Below, piece by piece: positions 1 to 8,595 of a stretch of 64,000 bases of DNA (position 1 is the first letter of the stretch; every line of letters starts with the position of its first letter). Origin of the DNA: JAXMAO01 sp046350375 (lineage in GTDB: Bacteria > Planctomycetota > Phycisphaerae > UBA1845 > UTPLA1); contig JAXMAO010000011.1 in NCBI GenBank assembly GCA_046350375.1, positions 70,051 through 134,050 on the forward strand, written 5' to 3'. The notes under the pieces are model-generated. The model saw only the letters and a program-made list of their open reading frames with translations, did not search any database and had not been told where the DNA came from. The translations under genes were made by a program, and so were the position numbers.

Positions 1-2
1 CG

Positions 3-317
3 CAGGTCGCCGCCGCCGTGCGGGCCTACAAGCAGCTCTTCGGCAAGACCCAGAAGCCCAGCCGCTGGACCTTCAGCACCAACGGCGTCTCGATCGCCGG
101 CATGTATGACATTCCCAGCGTCGGCTTCGGCCCGGCACCGGAGAGCGTGGCGCACACCGTCAACGACAGCGTGCCGATCGAGCACCTGGTGAAGTGCGCC
201 GCGTTCTATGCCGCGTTCCCGGGCACGTACTGCAGCGCCGGCGCGAAGTCGCAATCGACGGGCAAGGCCGCAGCCCCCAGGAAGCAGCGCCGCGCGCTGG
301 CCGGCGCAGCGCGGTAG
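3..317 (+). CDS. ygeY: YgeY-type M20 family hydrolase, C-terminal part
   Basis: Only the last ~104 codons are inside the window; the reading frame is open to the left edge. The conserved end of the YgeY family of M20 zinc peptidase-like hydrolases is visible: WTFSTNGVSIAGMYDIPSVG, then a GFGP stretch and VPIEHLVKCAAFYAAFPG. In other bacteria ygeY sits with ygeW in clusters tied to selenium-dependent or purine and amidohydrolase metabolism. The exact substrate cannot be read from this fragment. The metal ligands, which lie nearer the N-terminus, are off the window. The final ~28 residues (Ala/Lys/Arg-rich) look like a lineage-specific tail. The gene ends 21 bp from the converging ygeW. Confidence 0.85.
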   Translation, partial: QVAAAVRAYKQLFGKTQKPSRWTFSTNGVSIAGMYDIPSVGFGPAPESVAHTVNDSVPIEHLVKCAAFYAAFPGTYCSAGAKSQSTGKAAAPRKQRRALAGAAR

Positions 318-338
318 CGACCGCCCACGCCCGCGTCG

Positions 339-1532
339 CTATGCCCGCCGCGGTCGCGCCGCATCCGCCAGTTTCTTCAGCACGGCTGCCGGCTTCTCGA
401 ACCGGCACAGCAGGATCATCGCCGCCACCACGAACGGCTTGTGGCTCGCTTCGCGATAGGTCGGAATGCGATAGCGCTCAAACACGCTGGCCGCCACTTC
501 GCCTTCCTTGCAGCTCACCCCGGTGATGTCGGCCGGCAGGCAGTGCATGTAGAGCGCCTTGCCGCCGCGCGTGACGGACATCATCTTCTCGGTCGTTTCC
601 CAGCTCTTGAAGCGCGCGTTGTTGGCCAGCGCCTCCTTCTCGAGGGCGGCCAGCTTGTCGCGCTCGTTGGCCCGCAGAATGCGCGTCCGCTCCTGCATGA
701 CGCGGAACGGCGCCCAGCTCTTCGGATAGACCACATCGGCGTCGCGGAAGGCCTCTTCCATGCTGAACACCCGCGCGAACGACCCGCCCGACGCTGCGGC
801 GTGCCGCTCGGCGATCTGCAGCGTCTCGGGCACCAGGTCGTACCCCTCCGGATGCGCCAGCACCACGTTCGCTCCGAACCGCGTCATCAGCGTGATGATC
901 GCCTGCGGCACCGACAGCGGCTTGCCATAGCTCGGCGAATAGGCCCACGTCATTGCGATCTTCTTGCCGCGCAGCTTCTCGAGCGAGCCGAACGTCGCCT
1001 CCAGGTGCATCAGGTCGGCCAGCGACTGCGTGGGGTGGTCCAGGTCGCACTGGAGGTTGATGACCGCCGGGCGCTGCGCCAGCACGCCTTCGCGGCAGCC
1101 TTCATCGACGGCCGCCGCCACCTCGGTCATGTACTTGTGACCTTCGCCCAGGAAGATGTCGTCGCGGATGCCGATGGCCTCGGCCGCGAACGAGATCATG
1201 TTGGCCGTCTCGCGGACGGTCTCCCCGTGGGCGATCTGGCTCTTGCCTTCGTCGAGGTCGGCCAGCGACAGCCCCAGCAGCGCCGCCGCCGAGGCAAAGC
1301 TGAAGCGCGTCCGCGTCGAGTTGTCGCGGAAGTTGGTGACCGCCAGCCCGCCGTCAAAGGCCCGGGTCGAGACGTTGGCGCGGTAGAGCGCCTCGAGCGC
1401 GCCCGCCGCCAGCAGCACCGCCTGGACCTCGGCGGCGCTCCGCTCCCAGCTCAGCAGGAAGTCGCCGTTGTGCATCGCCAGTTTCTGCGATTCCAGCCGC
1501 GAAATCAGCTCCTGTGCCTTGCCGACCGACAT
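339..1532 (-). CDS. ygeW: Knotted carbamoyltransferase YgeW
   Basis: This 397-residue protein belongs to the aspartate/ornithine carbamoyltransferase fold, YgeW branch. Visible signatures are the carbamoyl-phosphate loop STRTR (within FRDNSTRTRFSF), HPTQSLADLMHL and MHCLP near the C-terminus. Length agrees with YgeW (~396 residues) and exceeds aspartate or ornithine transcarbamylase. The ATG is preceded by GGGAG at 5 nt. The natural amine substrate of YgeW is not settled by sequence. Its usual partner ygeY is adjacent but on the opposite strand and converging, so the two are not one transcript here. Cytoplasmic. Confidence 0.93.
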   Translation of the reverse strand: MSVGKAQELISRLESQKLAMHNGDFLLSWERSAAEVQAVLLAAGALEALYRANVSTRAFDGGLAVTNFRDNSTRTRFSFASAAALLGLSLADLDEGKSQIAHGETVRETANMISFAAEAIGIRDDIFLGEGHKYMTEVAAAVDEGCREGVLAQRPAVINLQCDLDHPTQSLADLMHLEATFGSLEKLRGKKIAMTWAYSPSYGKPLSVPQAIITLMTRFGANVVLAHPEGYDLVPETLQIAERHAAASGGSFARVFSMEEAFRDADVVYPKSWAPFRVMQERTRILRANERDKLAALEKEALANNARFKSWETTEKMMSVTRGGKALYMHCLPADITGVSCKEGEVAASVFERYRIPTYREASHKPFVVAAMILLCRFEKPAAVLKKLADAARPRRA

Positions 1533-1711
1533 TGAAACTCCCGAACTTATTGAATCCCGTGTGCCGGCTCACCGCGCCGCGCGGCCGCCCGCGGGCCGCG
1601 ATTGTACCCCATCCCGCGTGCCACCGCGCCGCGCCGCGGCCGCGCGATTCTGGGACGGAGCCCGGCGGCCGTTCCGCCGCTTCCGACGCGCCAGCGGCCC
1701 GCCGCAGGGGA

Positions 1712-1717
1712 TAGAAT
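1712..1717 (+). promoter_or_regulatory. Possible -10 box (TAGAAT)
   Basis: TAGAAT stands out in a GC-rich divergent spacer, 39 bp before the lipoprotein start. No convincing -35 element lies at 16-18 bp. Confidence 0.35.
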
Positions 1718-1755
1718 GGATGTCGCCCGACCCAGCGTCGGACGGGGGGTAGTTC

Positions 1756-2685
1756 ATGCGAGGGGGAATGTTGCGCCGAGTCGCCGCGCCGGCGGCGTCG
1801 CTGCTGCTCATGCTGCTGTCTGCCTGCGACGGCACGACCGCCGTGCCCAACATCGTCGTGCCCGGATTCGGCCTGCCCGGCGCCAACCGCCCGCCGCTCT
1901 TTGCCTCCTACGCGCTGCACCAGCTCTCGACCCGCCGGCTTCAGCTGCTCGCCGGCGCGATTGACCTCGACGGCGACGGCCTGATCATTTCCTACCAGCA
2001 GCTCGCCGGCCCGCTCGCCGTCGAGCGCTCCAGCGTCCGCATCGGCGGCAACCTCGACATCGAATTCGACATTCCGTCGGACGGCACTTACGTCTTCCGC
2101 GTCACCGCCAGCGACGGTTTCTTCACCGCCGATGTCTTCCTCACCCCGGTCGTCATCACTCCCGGGCCGGCCCCGATCGACCCGGTCACGCTCGTCGGCG
2201 TCAGTGGCGCCACCAACCCGCTCGTCGGCCGATTCCGCGTCAACATCACCGGTCAGACGGCCGACCTGGCCGGCAACCTCTCGTTCTCGCTGCCGGCGGT
2301 CGTCTCGATCGACCCGCTGCCGCCGGCCTACGTCGGCTCGAACCAGGTCGTCCTGCGGATCGACACCGACGTTGCCCCGTCGTCGCTCGCCTCGACGCTC
2401 GGCGCGCTGCAGCTCTCCAGCCTCGCCACGCGCGCCGGAAAGCCGGCCGATGCCTTCGCGCTGGTGCTTAACGGCCCGCGCGTCGACTTTGCCGCCGACG
2501 TGCTCGCGCCGGGCGCCGCCGGCGTCTTCCGTCCCGGCAGCGTCGCGAACGGCGCCGTGCTGACCGCCCGCGTTGCGGGCTTCGTCGCGGTCAACGCCGA
2601 CACGCTCACCGGCATCGTCGACCTGCGCGACAACACCGGCGTCGCCACGTATCGCGCCCAGCTCAGCGGCACGCGCGTCCGCTAG
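1756..2685 (+). CDS. Predicted lipoprotein with PKD-like domain
   Basis: A 309-residue secreted protein of unknown function. The N-terminus has two arginines, a long hydrophobic stretch and the lipobox LLSAC, so Cys24 is probably lipidated. Residues ~70-120 (a DLDGDG turn, then GTYVFRVTASDG) resemble PKD/Ig-like beta-sandwich modules of surface proteins. The remainder is rich in beta-strand-like Val/Thr/Ser repeats. The start is preceded by a G-rich run ending 6 nt before the ATG. No enzyme motif is visible. It is isolated, with divergent ygeW upstream and a converging L,D-transpeptidase downstream. Confidence 0.75.
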   Translation: MRGGMLRRVAAPAASLLLMLLSACDGTTAVPNIVVPGFGLPGANRPPLFASYALHQLSTRRLQLLAGAIDLDGDGLIISYQQLAGPLAVERSSVRIGGNLDIEFDIPSDGTYVFRVTASDGFFTADVFLTPVVITPGPAPIDPVTLVGVSGATNPLVGRFRVNITGQTADLAGNLSFSLPAVVSIDPLPPAYVGSNQVVLRIDTDVAPSSLASTLGALQLSSLATRAGKPADAFALVLNGPRVDFAADVLAPGAAGVFRPGSVANGAVLTARVAGFVAVNADTLTGIVDLRDNTGVATYRAQLSGTRVR

Positions 2686-2727
2686 CCGCTCTTCACGACC
2701 GCAAACGGCCGGGGACGGCGCGCGCCG

Positions 2728-3387
2728 TCACTCCGCAGTAATCAGCACCATCGTCCCCGTTTCGACTTGCTCAAACAAAGCGATCACGTCGCGGTTCGAC
2801 AGCCGAACGCAGCCGGCCGACGCGGCCGTGCCGAGTCGTCCCTCCGCGCCGGTCCCGTGAATGTAGATGTAGCGGTCGTGCGACCCGATCCCCGGCCCGG
2901 CGTTCTCCCACGGATCGACGCCGCGCAGCCACAGCACACGCGACAACACCAGGTCGCCGGTCATTGAAGCCTGCGGCGTCCACACCGCGCCGCTGAACTG
3001 CCGATCGCGCAGCACCGCGCCGCTCGGCAGCCCCGCGCCGATCCGCTCGGCGATCACGTGCCACCCCAGCGGCGTCTGCCGCGACCCGCCGCACTTGCCG
3101 ACGCCGCGCAACGCCGTCGAACAGCGATATCGAAACACCGCCCGGCCGGCGACCACGCCCACCAGCTCCTGCCGGCCGACCCGCACCCACAGCCCCAGTC
3201 GCGCGCCGACGCGCTCGTTCCAGTTCCGCCGTTCAATGATCGCCCGCTCGTCCGCCGAGAGCGCGGTCCCAATCGCGCTGGTCGCAGCCCCGGGCTGACT
3301 CTTTCCCAGGCCGCGCCGCTTCGACTCGGCGCCGCATCCGCCCAGGAAGACCACCGCCATCAGCCCCAGCCGCGCCGCGCTTCTCAT
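2728..3387 (-). CDS. L,D-transpeptidase (YkuD) lipoprotein
   Basis: 219 residues. A short signal ends in the lipobox LGGC (Cys18). The YkuD catalytic signature is complete: His177-Gly178 (IYIHGTG) and SAGCVRLSN with catalytic Cys193 and Arg195. L,D-transpeptidases of this family crosslink peptidoglycan stem peptides or attach proteins to them in the periplasm. An upstream in-frame extension exists but lies inside the NusG-like gene. The ATG at 3387 overlaps that gene's TGA in an ATGA arrangement, which fixes the start and implies translational coupling. It is the last gene of a three-gene unit with the NusG-like factor and the polysaccharide deacetylase. Confidence 0.88.
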   Translation of the reverse strand: MRSAARLGLMAVVFLGGCGAESKRRGLGKSQPGAATSAIGTALSADERAIIERRNWNERVGARLGLWVRVGRQELVGVVAGRAVFRYRCSTALRGVGKCGGSRQTPLGWHVIAERIGAGLPSGAVLRDRQFSGAVWTPQASMTGDLVLSRVLWLRGVDPWENAGPGIGSHDRYIYIHGTGAEGRLGTAASAGCVRLSNRDVIALFEQVETGTMVLITAE

Positions 3388-3938
3388 GCCGCGTCGATCC
3401 GCTCGACCAGCTCCGCATCGACCTCCACCGTTGCCGACTGCCCCAAAATGTCCACGTTCAGCATCAGCCGCACCCGCGTTTTCCACCGCGCCACGATTCC
3501 CTCGACGCCGGTCAGCGGCCCGGCCAGCACGCGCACGCGGTCGCCCGCCGCCAGTCGCCCGCCGCGCCCGATCGGCTCGCCGCTCCGCAGCGCCAGCTCC
3601 ACCTGCCACAACTGCCGGACCAGCGCCTCGGCGTTCACGACCGGCAGCGTTCGCGCGACGTGGTTGGTAATCAGCGCGCGGTGCCGCTGCTCCTCATCGC
3701 CGACGAAAAAGAGATACCCGGGAAAGACCGGCACGATCGAGCGCGACACGCGGCGCGTCCGCCGGCTGCGCGTCACCCGCTCGCACAGCGGCAGATAGCA
3801 GAACGCCCCGATCCGCGAGAGGTCGGCCGCCAGCATCTTCTCGTGCCGGCTCCGCGTGTGAACCACCCACCAGCGGCCGCGCGCACGGGCGGACGCCGAC
3901 GGCTCGAGGAACGACTCCAGCGAAACCAGTTGCGACAC
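3384..3938 (-). CDS. NusG/RfaH-like transcription antitermination factor
   Basis: About 184 residues from a GTG at 3938. The N-terminal NGN domain begins WWVVHTRSRHEKMLAADL, the usual NusG/UpxY opening. A KOW domain follows near the C-terminus (AAGDRVRVLAGPLTGVEGIV). Paralogues of this size in front of or within exopolysaccharide loci (RfaH, UpxY, exosortase-locus types) stop premature termination in long polysaccharide operons. Its position directly after an exosortase-type deacetylase fits that. The start is inferred. The frame is open to 4013, but a GTG 8 nt after the upstream TAA avoids overlap. No clear Shine-Dalgarno is seen, so coupling is likely. Confidence 0.8.
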   Translation of the reverse strand: MSQLVSLESFLEPSASARARGRWWVVHTRSRHEKMLAADLSRIGAFCYLPLCERVTRSRRTRRVSRSIVPVFPGYLFFVGDEEQRHRALITNHVARTLPVVNAEALVRQLWQVELALRSGEPIGRGGRLAAGDRVRVLAGPLTGVEGIVARWKTRVRLMLNVDILGQSATVEVDAELVERIDAA

Positions 3939-3946
3939 GGCGCGAA

Positions 3947-4873
3947 TTATAGCCAGTCGGCCAGCACGTCCCGTGCCGGCCCGAATCGCATCCGGCCCAG
4001 CAGCGCCCGCCACCGCGCCTCGACCTGTCCGCGAAACAGCGACTGCATCAGCCCGACGCGCCGCGGAATCGGCCAGCCGGCGCGGCGCAACGCACCGATC
4101 TCAGCCGTGTCGAACTCGTACGGATGCAGATAGACCATCGCGGGCCGCCCGCCGCGCGTCGCGCGCCGCAGCCCCGCCCGCGCCAGCCAGCCCGGCAGCA
4201 GGCGGAAGTATCCGCCGCCCGCGATCGGCCAGCGTCGCCCGGCAAATTGCACCACGCTGGGCGGAAACTCCACCAGCGGCGCCTCGGGCCAGCGATGGAT
4301 TTCCGCAGGCACCCGCGCGTCGCCATAGCGCCGCCCCGCAAATGGAAAGACGCTCGAGCTGTAGCGCACCCCCAGCTCCGCCAGAATCGCCCCCGCCCAG
4401 CGCGTCGCCCGGACGATCGAAAACGCCGGGGCGCGATAGCCGATCGGCCGCCGACCGGTGATCGTCGCCAGCGTCGCCAGCGCGCGCGAGACGTCGCGGC
4501 GAAACTCGCTCGGCGTCTGCCGCGTGATCAGCTCGTGCCCCCAGCCGTGACAGGCGACCTCGTGCCCGGCGGCGTCGATCTCGCGCAGCAGGTGCGGATA
4601 CGCTTCCGCCACCCGCCCGAGCACGAAAAACGTGCCCTGCACGCCGAACTCCGCCAGCAGCGACAGCACCCGCCGGGTGTTGGCCACGACGCGCTCGGTC
4701 AGCGGCGCGGTGGGGCCCAGCACCGCGACGCCCCAGTCGTCCACGTCGACCGACAGCGCGCTGATCGCGCGGGCCGCCGGCGCGGCCGGCGCCGTCGCTC
4801 GGCCCGCATCGCGCACGCGGATGGGGGGGGGAATCTGCGCCGGCGCCTCGGGCATGACCAATGCCATGCCCAT
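3947..4873 (-). CDS. Polysaccharide deacetylase, exosortase/PEP-CTERM locus type
   Basis: 308 residues of the NodB fold. Visible features are ALSVDVDDW (first metal-binding Asp pair), the helix segment HEVACHGWGHELI with the His-x3-His-type metal site, GYRAPAFSI, the GGGYFRLLPG segment and YLHPYEFD, followed by a C-terminal DUF3473-like part. This architecture marks the deacetylase subfamily found in exosortase A/PEP-CTERM exopolysaccharide loci. It removes N-acetyl groups from a cell-surface polysaccharide. A PEP-CTERM substrate is in this window (48.1 kb), but no exosortase. Codons 14-17 include a run of nine C (nine G on the + strand, 4823-4831), upstream of the catalytic domain. Start choice among the first ATGs is uncertain; no Shine-Dalgarno is evident. 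Confidence 0.88.
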   Translation of the reverse strand: MGMALVMPEAPAQIPPPIRVRDAGRATAPAAPAARAISALSVDVDDWGVAVLGPTAPLTERVVANTRRVLSLLAEFGVQGTFFVLGRVAEAYPHLLREIDAAGHEVACHGWGHELITRQTPSEFRRDVSRALATLATITGRRPIGYRAPAFSIVRATRWAGAILAELGVRYSSSVFPFAGRRYGDARVPAEIHRWPEAPLVEFPPSVVQFAGRRWPIAGGGYFRLLPGWLARAGLRRATRGGRPAMVYLHPYEFDTAEIGALRRAGWPIPRRVGLMQSLFRGQVEARWRALLGRMRFGPARDVLADWL

Positions 4874-4916
4874 TCATCGACCGCCGACGCGCGGCCGCTC
4901 GATCATCGTCGCTCGT

Positions 4917-5669
4917 TCAGCCCGGGGCAGAACCGCCGCGCGGCGCTGTGCCGGCCGGGGTTGACGACGGTGGGGGGGCGGAGCTGTGGCGAAACTTGCG
5001 CTCCTGCTCGCGGACGTTCTTCAGCGCCGTCAGATACTGCTCGCCGACCAGCCGCTCCTCGGGCGTCGTCCGGCCGACCACCAGCTTCAGCCACTCGTCC
5101 GGGTTGCGCGGCATGCCGCTGCCCAGGGCCCCGGTCAGGTCCTTGGCCGGGTCGCCGTTGCCCTTGAGCCACGCCAGCTCCTGGCCGGATTCGATCAGCC
5201 GATCGCGCAGGAACGGATAGGCCCGGTCGTTGTCGCCCTTCAGCCGCTCATACTCGCGCGCATCGTCGAGGAATTTTCGCTTGCCGACCGTGAAGAGCGC
5301 GTCCTGAATCACCTCGCGCTGCGACGCGGTCGCCGTGTCAAGGTAGGCCTTCAGCGCCCGGTGTTCGGCATCGCGGCTGAACCGCGCCCGCCACGCCGCC
5401 ATGAAGCGGTCCTGGTCGATTCGCGCCAGCCGCAGCATGCCGCGCGAATTCATGAAGTAGGCCACGATGTCGCCGATCGATGCCTGCTCGACGTTCGGAG
5501 TCGCCGGCGTCGCCAGCAGGTCATACGCCCAGTAGCCCACGGTCGATCCGACCAGCACAACGCCCGCCGCCGCGCCGATCACGAGGGCGCGGCGCCGCGA
5601 CGCCGTGCCGGGTGCGCCTCGACCAGCTCCACTCACGGTGCCCGCTTCGCTCAAGCCGTTCGCTCCCAT
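4917..5669 (-). CDS. Single-pass membrane protein of unknown function
   Basis: About 250 residues. A basic N-terminus (RRR) precedes one transmembrane helix (ALVIGAAAGVVLVGSTVGYW). A polar helical domain follows, and the tail is Pro/Ser/Gly-rich. I do not recognise a family. The ATG at 5669 has AGGTGG 8 nt upstream and is preferred over an in-frame GTG at 5681 that would abut the previous stop with no Shine-Dalgarno. It follows the pseudopilin-like gene within about a dozen bases, so the two are probably cotranscribed and may act together at the membrane. Confidence 0.65.
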   Translation of the reverse strand: MGANGLSEAGTVSGAGRGAPGTASRRRALVIGAAAGVVLVGSTVGYWAYDLLATPATPNVEQASIGDIVAYFMNSRGMLRLARIDQDRFMAAWRARFSRDAEHRALKAYLDTATASQREVIQDALFTVGKRKFLDDAREYERLKGDNDRAYPFLRDRLIESGQELAWLKGNGDPAKDLTGALGSGMPRNPDEWLKLVVGRTTPEERLVGEQYLTALKNVREQERKFRHSSAPPPSSTPAGTAPRGGSAPG

Positions 5670-5681
5670 CTTCGCCGCCAC

Positions 5682-6296
5682 CTAGCGCCGCAGGCCGGTC
5701 GCGCCCCGCGCCGCGCCGCGCATCGGCCGCGCATGAAAGTCAGCATACAACACGTTGAACGACGCCGCCCCCGGCGACGGTTCGTGAAATGGTTCGAATT
5801 CGCCCAGCACCGGCTGATCGGCCGGGCCCATCCCCAGCCCGTCGGCCCGCGCCAGCGGGTCCTTGCCCACCGCCTGGCCGCCATACAGCTCCCCCAGCAT
5901 CCACTCGTAGCTCAGCCCCTCGGTCTGGTAGTAGGTCGTCTCCTGCCCGAATTTCGCCACCAGCGGGCTGCCCGCCGCCAGGGTCCGCCGATCGGCCGGA
6001 CAGCGATAGGCCGAGTCGCGCCCGCGCATCCACGGCTCGAGCACCTGTGGCAGGCTCGGCCAGCGCGGCTGATGGGCGTCCATCGTCGGGAGCTTCGCCA
6101 CGTACGGCCAGCGCCCGCCGTTCGACAGCGTGTACTCCAGCAGCCCCGCGCCGATCGTCGTCAGGTTCGACAGGCAGTTCGTGCGCCGCGCGGCCGACGC
6201 GTTGCTTCGCCAGTAGGCCCCCACGGCCACCGCCGCGCCCGCCAGGGCCAGCGCCGTGACGAGCACTTCCGCCCGCGTCACTCCGCGACCGTCCAT
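5682..6296 (-). CDS. Type II pseudopilin-like protein
   Basis: About 204 residues from the ATG at 6296. The N-terminus MDGRGVTRAEVLVTALALAG is a prepilin-like signal. There is a Gly before the cleavage point, Glu at mature position 5 and a hydrophobic helix, although the usual GFTLIE is degenerate. Near the C-terminus FNVLYADFHARPM matches the planctomycete 'NVLFADGHV' end of DUF1559-like pseudopilins. CPADR and a Tyr-rich middle are also seen in that group. Likely role: an inner-membrane anchored pseudopilin-type protein processed by prepilin peptidase, substrate unknown. The frame is open further upstream, but the signal places the start here. The next gene begins immediately downstream. 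Confidence 0.7.
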   Translation of the reverse strand: MDGRGVTRAEVLVTALALAGAAVAVGAYWRSNASAARRTNCLSNLTTIGAGLLEYTLSNGGRWPYVAKLPTMDAHQPRWPSLPQVLEPWMRGRDSAYRCPADRRTLAAGSPLVAKFGQETTYYQTEGLSYEWMLGELYGGQAVGKDPLARADGLGMGPADQPVLGEFEPFHEPSPGAASFNVLYADFHARPMRGAARGATGLRR

Positions 6297-6404
6297 GTCG
6301 TTTCGCGTGATCGCACCCAAGACGATCACGGGCTCCTCGAGACTCTCATCCCGATCCGGAGCCCGCAATCGCGCGGTGACTCTACGCCTTTGGAAGGTCT
6401 CGCG

Positions 6405-7217
6405 TCAACTTTCCAGTTTTTCGCCGTCGCTGTCGCGCTCCGCCGAACGCTCGGTCGTCCGCGCCGCCGATCCCGCATGTCCCTCGGCCGCGCCCCGGCG
6501 CCACACCCGCAGCTCGCTCACGTCGCACGCCAGCGTCCGCGTCGCCTTGCGGCTCAGCAGCTCGCACCGGATGTGCCGCGTCGCCCCGGGCATCAGCGGC
6601 CCGCGCATCGAATCGTCCTTCGACGCCACCGGCGCCGCCACGTATTCCGTCCGCTCGACCAGCGGCGCGCCCTCCGGGCTCATCAGCGCCACGTGCACCG
6701 ACATCAGCGAGATCACGTCCGGGCCGTCGTTCTTCACCTCGAGCACCGGCCGAAACACCTCGCCGCGCTCGCCTTCCGCCACCAGCTTCGACGTGATCGT
6801 CACGTGCTTCAGATACTCCGGCTCGCGCTGGTCGTGCACCATGTCGGCAAACACCGGCGGCAGTGACGACATGAACTCTGGCAGCCCCTGCAGCGCCGCG
6901 CCGCCCAGACGCCCAAGCTGGTGCGCCTGCTGGTTGAACACCACCAGCCCATAGCTGGCCAGACCGGTGGCACACAGCAGCCCGGTCACCGCCACGGTCG
7001 TCAGCCCCTTCAACAGCGTCACCATAATGCCCACGCGCGGCCGATACGCCACTGGTTCCATCTGACCCGGATACATCGCCGTCTCTCCTTCTGCGGTCCC
7101 TGCCGCGGGGGGCTGGTCTTCCGGCTCAATCGGCCGCCATAACCACTCGGCCCGGTCCGGCGGCCCGCTTCGGCCCGCAGCCGGGCCGGCGTGCCGCACC
7201 TGCCGATACCGTGCCAT
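6405..7217 (-). CDS. Membrane-anchored protein of unknown function
   Basis: 270 residues. The start is fixed by a strong GGAGGA 4-5 nt before the ATG at 7217, although the frame is open far upstream. A ~65-residue Pro/Arg-rich cytoplasmic segment precedes one transmembrane helix (residues ~63-90). A beta-rich extracytoplasmic domain follows with the pattern VFRPVLEVKNDGPDVISLMS, reminiscent of domains that interact through immunoglobulin-like strands. The C-terminus is charged. Family not recognised. It is divergent from fliM, sharing a ~190 bp spacer. Confidence 0.7.
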   Translation of the reverse strand: MARYRQVRHAGPAAGRSGPPDRAEWLWRPIEPEDQPPAAGTAEGETAMYPGQMEPVAYRPRVGIMVTLLKGLTTVAVTGLLCATGLASYGLVVFNQQAHQLGRLGGAALQGLPEFMSSLPPVFADMVHDQREPEYLKHVTITSKLVAEGERGEVFRPVLEVKNDGPDVISLMSVHVALMSPEGAPLVERTEYVAAPVASKDDSMRGPLMPGATRHIRCELLSRKATRTLACDVSELRVWRRGAAEGHAGSAARTTERSAERDSDGEKLES

Positions 7218-7409
7218 TGTTTCCTCCGGGCCGATTATTTCCCACCCGGGCTGGGGTCCTGCCGCGATCGGCCGATTCGGCCCCGTTTCAAGCCCCGCCC
7301 GGCCACCGCCCGATAAGGATTCGTCGCCGGTCCTGCGGCCGCACGGCCGGCCGGCGTCCACCCGACGCCGCGAAAGTCCGCCGTCGCACCGCGCCGTGGA
7401 GCCGACCCC

Positions 7410-8408
7410 GTGGCCGATGTCCTCGACCAAAGTGAAGTTGATGCCCTGCTCTCGGCGGTCGCCGAGGGCACGTTCGACTCCGGCCCGGTCGTCGCCGGTT
7501 CCGCGGCCGCCGCCAAGGACATTCATAACTACGACTTCAAGCGACCCGAGCGCGTCAGCAAGGACCAGATGCGCGCCTTGCAGACCATGCACGAGATGTT
7601 CTCGCGCAATTTCGGCGCGTCGCTCTCGGCCTTCCTGCGCACCATCGTGGAGGTGCGGGTCGCCACGGCCGAGCAGCTCACCTACAGCGAGTTCATCCAC
7701 TCGCTGCCCAGCCCGACCGTCTTCAACCTGCTCGGCGTCCCGCCGCTCGAGGGGCAGATGTGCCTCGAGATTAGCCCGCTGATTGTCTTTCCGGTCATCG
7801 ATCGCCTGCTGGGCGGCAGCAGCGCCGAGCTCTTCATCCCGCAGCGCCCGCTGACCGACCTCGAGCAGCGCCTCGTCCGCCGCATCACCGACAAGGCGCT
7901 CGCGACGCTGACCGAGGTCTGGTCCGAGCTGGTCGAGATCAAGTTCGCGCTGCATCAGACTGAGAGCAACCCGCACCTGGTGCAGATTGTCGCCCCCAAC
8001 GAGGTGGTCGTCGTCATCGGCTTCGAAATCAAGATGGGTCCGCGCGGCGGTACGATGAGCCTGTGCATCCCCTTCAACGTCATCGAGCCGGTCATGGGCA
8101 AACTCGTCACGCAGAGCTGGCTCGCCTACACCCGCCGCGGACACAACACCGACATGGCCCGCCGCATCGAAACGCAGATCGCCAAGGCCGAGATCGCTCT
8201 GCGTGCCTTCCTCGCCAAGACCTCGATCACCTGCCGCGACCTGCTACACCTTCAGCCCGGCGACATCCTCACCACCGACAAGCCCGCCTCCAGCGACTTC
8301 GTGCTCGAGGTCGAAGGGCGCCCCAAGTACCGCGGCAGCCTCGGCCAGTTCCGCGGCAACCGCGCCCTGCGAATCAACCGACCCTGCGGCCCGGAAGAGC
8401 GCTACTGA
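7410..8408 (+). CDS. fliM: Flagellar motor switch protein FliM
   Basis: 332 residues. The N-terminal CheY-binding motif is intact (MADVLDQSEVDALLSAV, starting with GTG). The middle CheC-like domain includes PSPTVFNLLGVPPLEGQM and DRLLGG. The C-terminal SpoA/FliN-like domain contains LQPGDILTTD. FliM forms the C-ring with FliG and FliN and receives phospho-CheY to switch rotation. GGAG lies 8 nt before the GTG. The gene stands alone, ~46 kb from the flgB-fliH operon of this window, with divergent and unrelated neighbours. A CCCGATAA string at 7309 resembles a sigma-28 -10 element but lacks a -35. Confidence 0.95.
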   Translation: MADVLDQSEVDALLSAVAEGTFDSGPVVAGSAAAAKDIHNYDFKRPERVSKDQMRALQTMHEMFSRNFGASLSAFLRTIVEVRVATAEQLTYSEFIHSLPSPTVFNLLGVPPLEGQMCLEISPLIVFPVIDRLLGGSSAELFIPQRPLTDLEQRLVRRITDKALATLTEVWSELVEIKFALHQTESNPHLVQIVAPNEVVVVIGFEIKMGPRGGTMSLCIPFNVIEPVMGKLVTQSWLAYTRRGHNTDMARRIETQIAKAEIALRAFLAKTSITCRDLLHLQPGDILTTDKPASSDFVLEVEGRPKYRGSLGQFRGNRALRINRPCGPEERY

Positions 8409-8595
8409 CGCCCGGGGGGCGCGTTGAGCCGCGGCCCGCCTCACCCTCCCGATTAGGGACTTCTCCCGGCTTCTCGTCGAAGAACTCTCATGTCGAGGGT
8501 GCCTGGCACTCAGAATCGTGGATGAAAAACCCGTCAGGCTGTTCGACACAACGGCCGGTCCGGCGTTCGGCCTCGCAGATTCCAGAGGAAATCGA

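Noticed and set aside
7286..7316. Sigma-28-like promoter before fliM
   Set aside because: CCCGATAA matches the -10 half well, but no TAAA-like -35 lies at the required distance.
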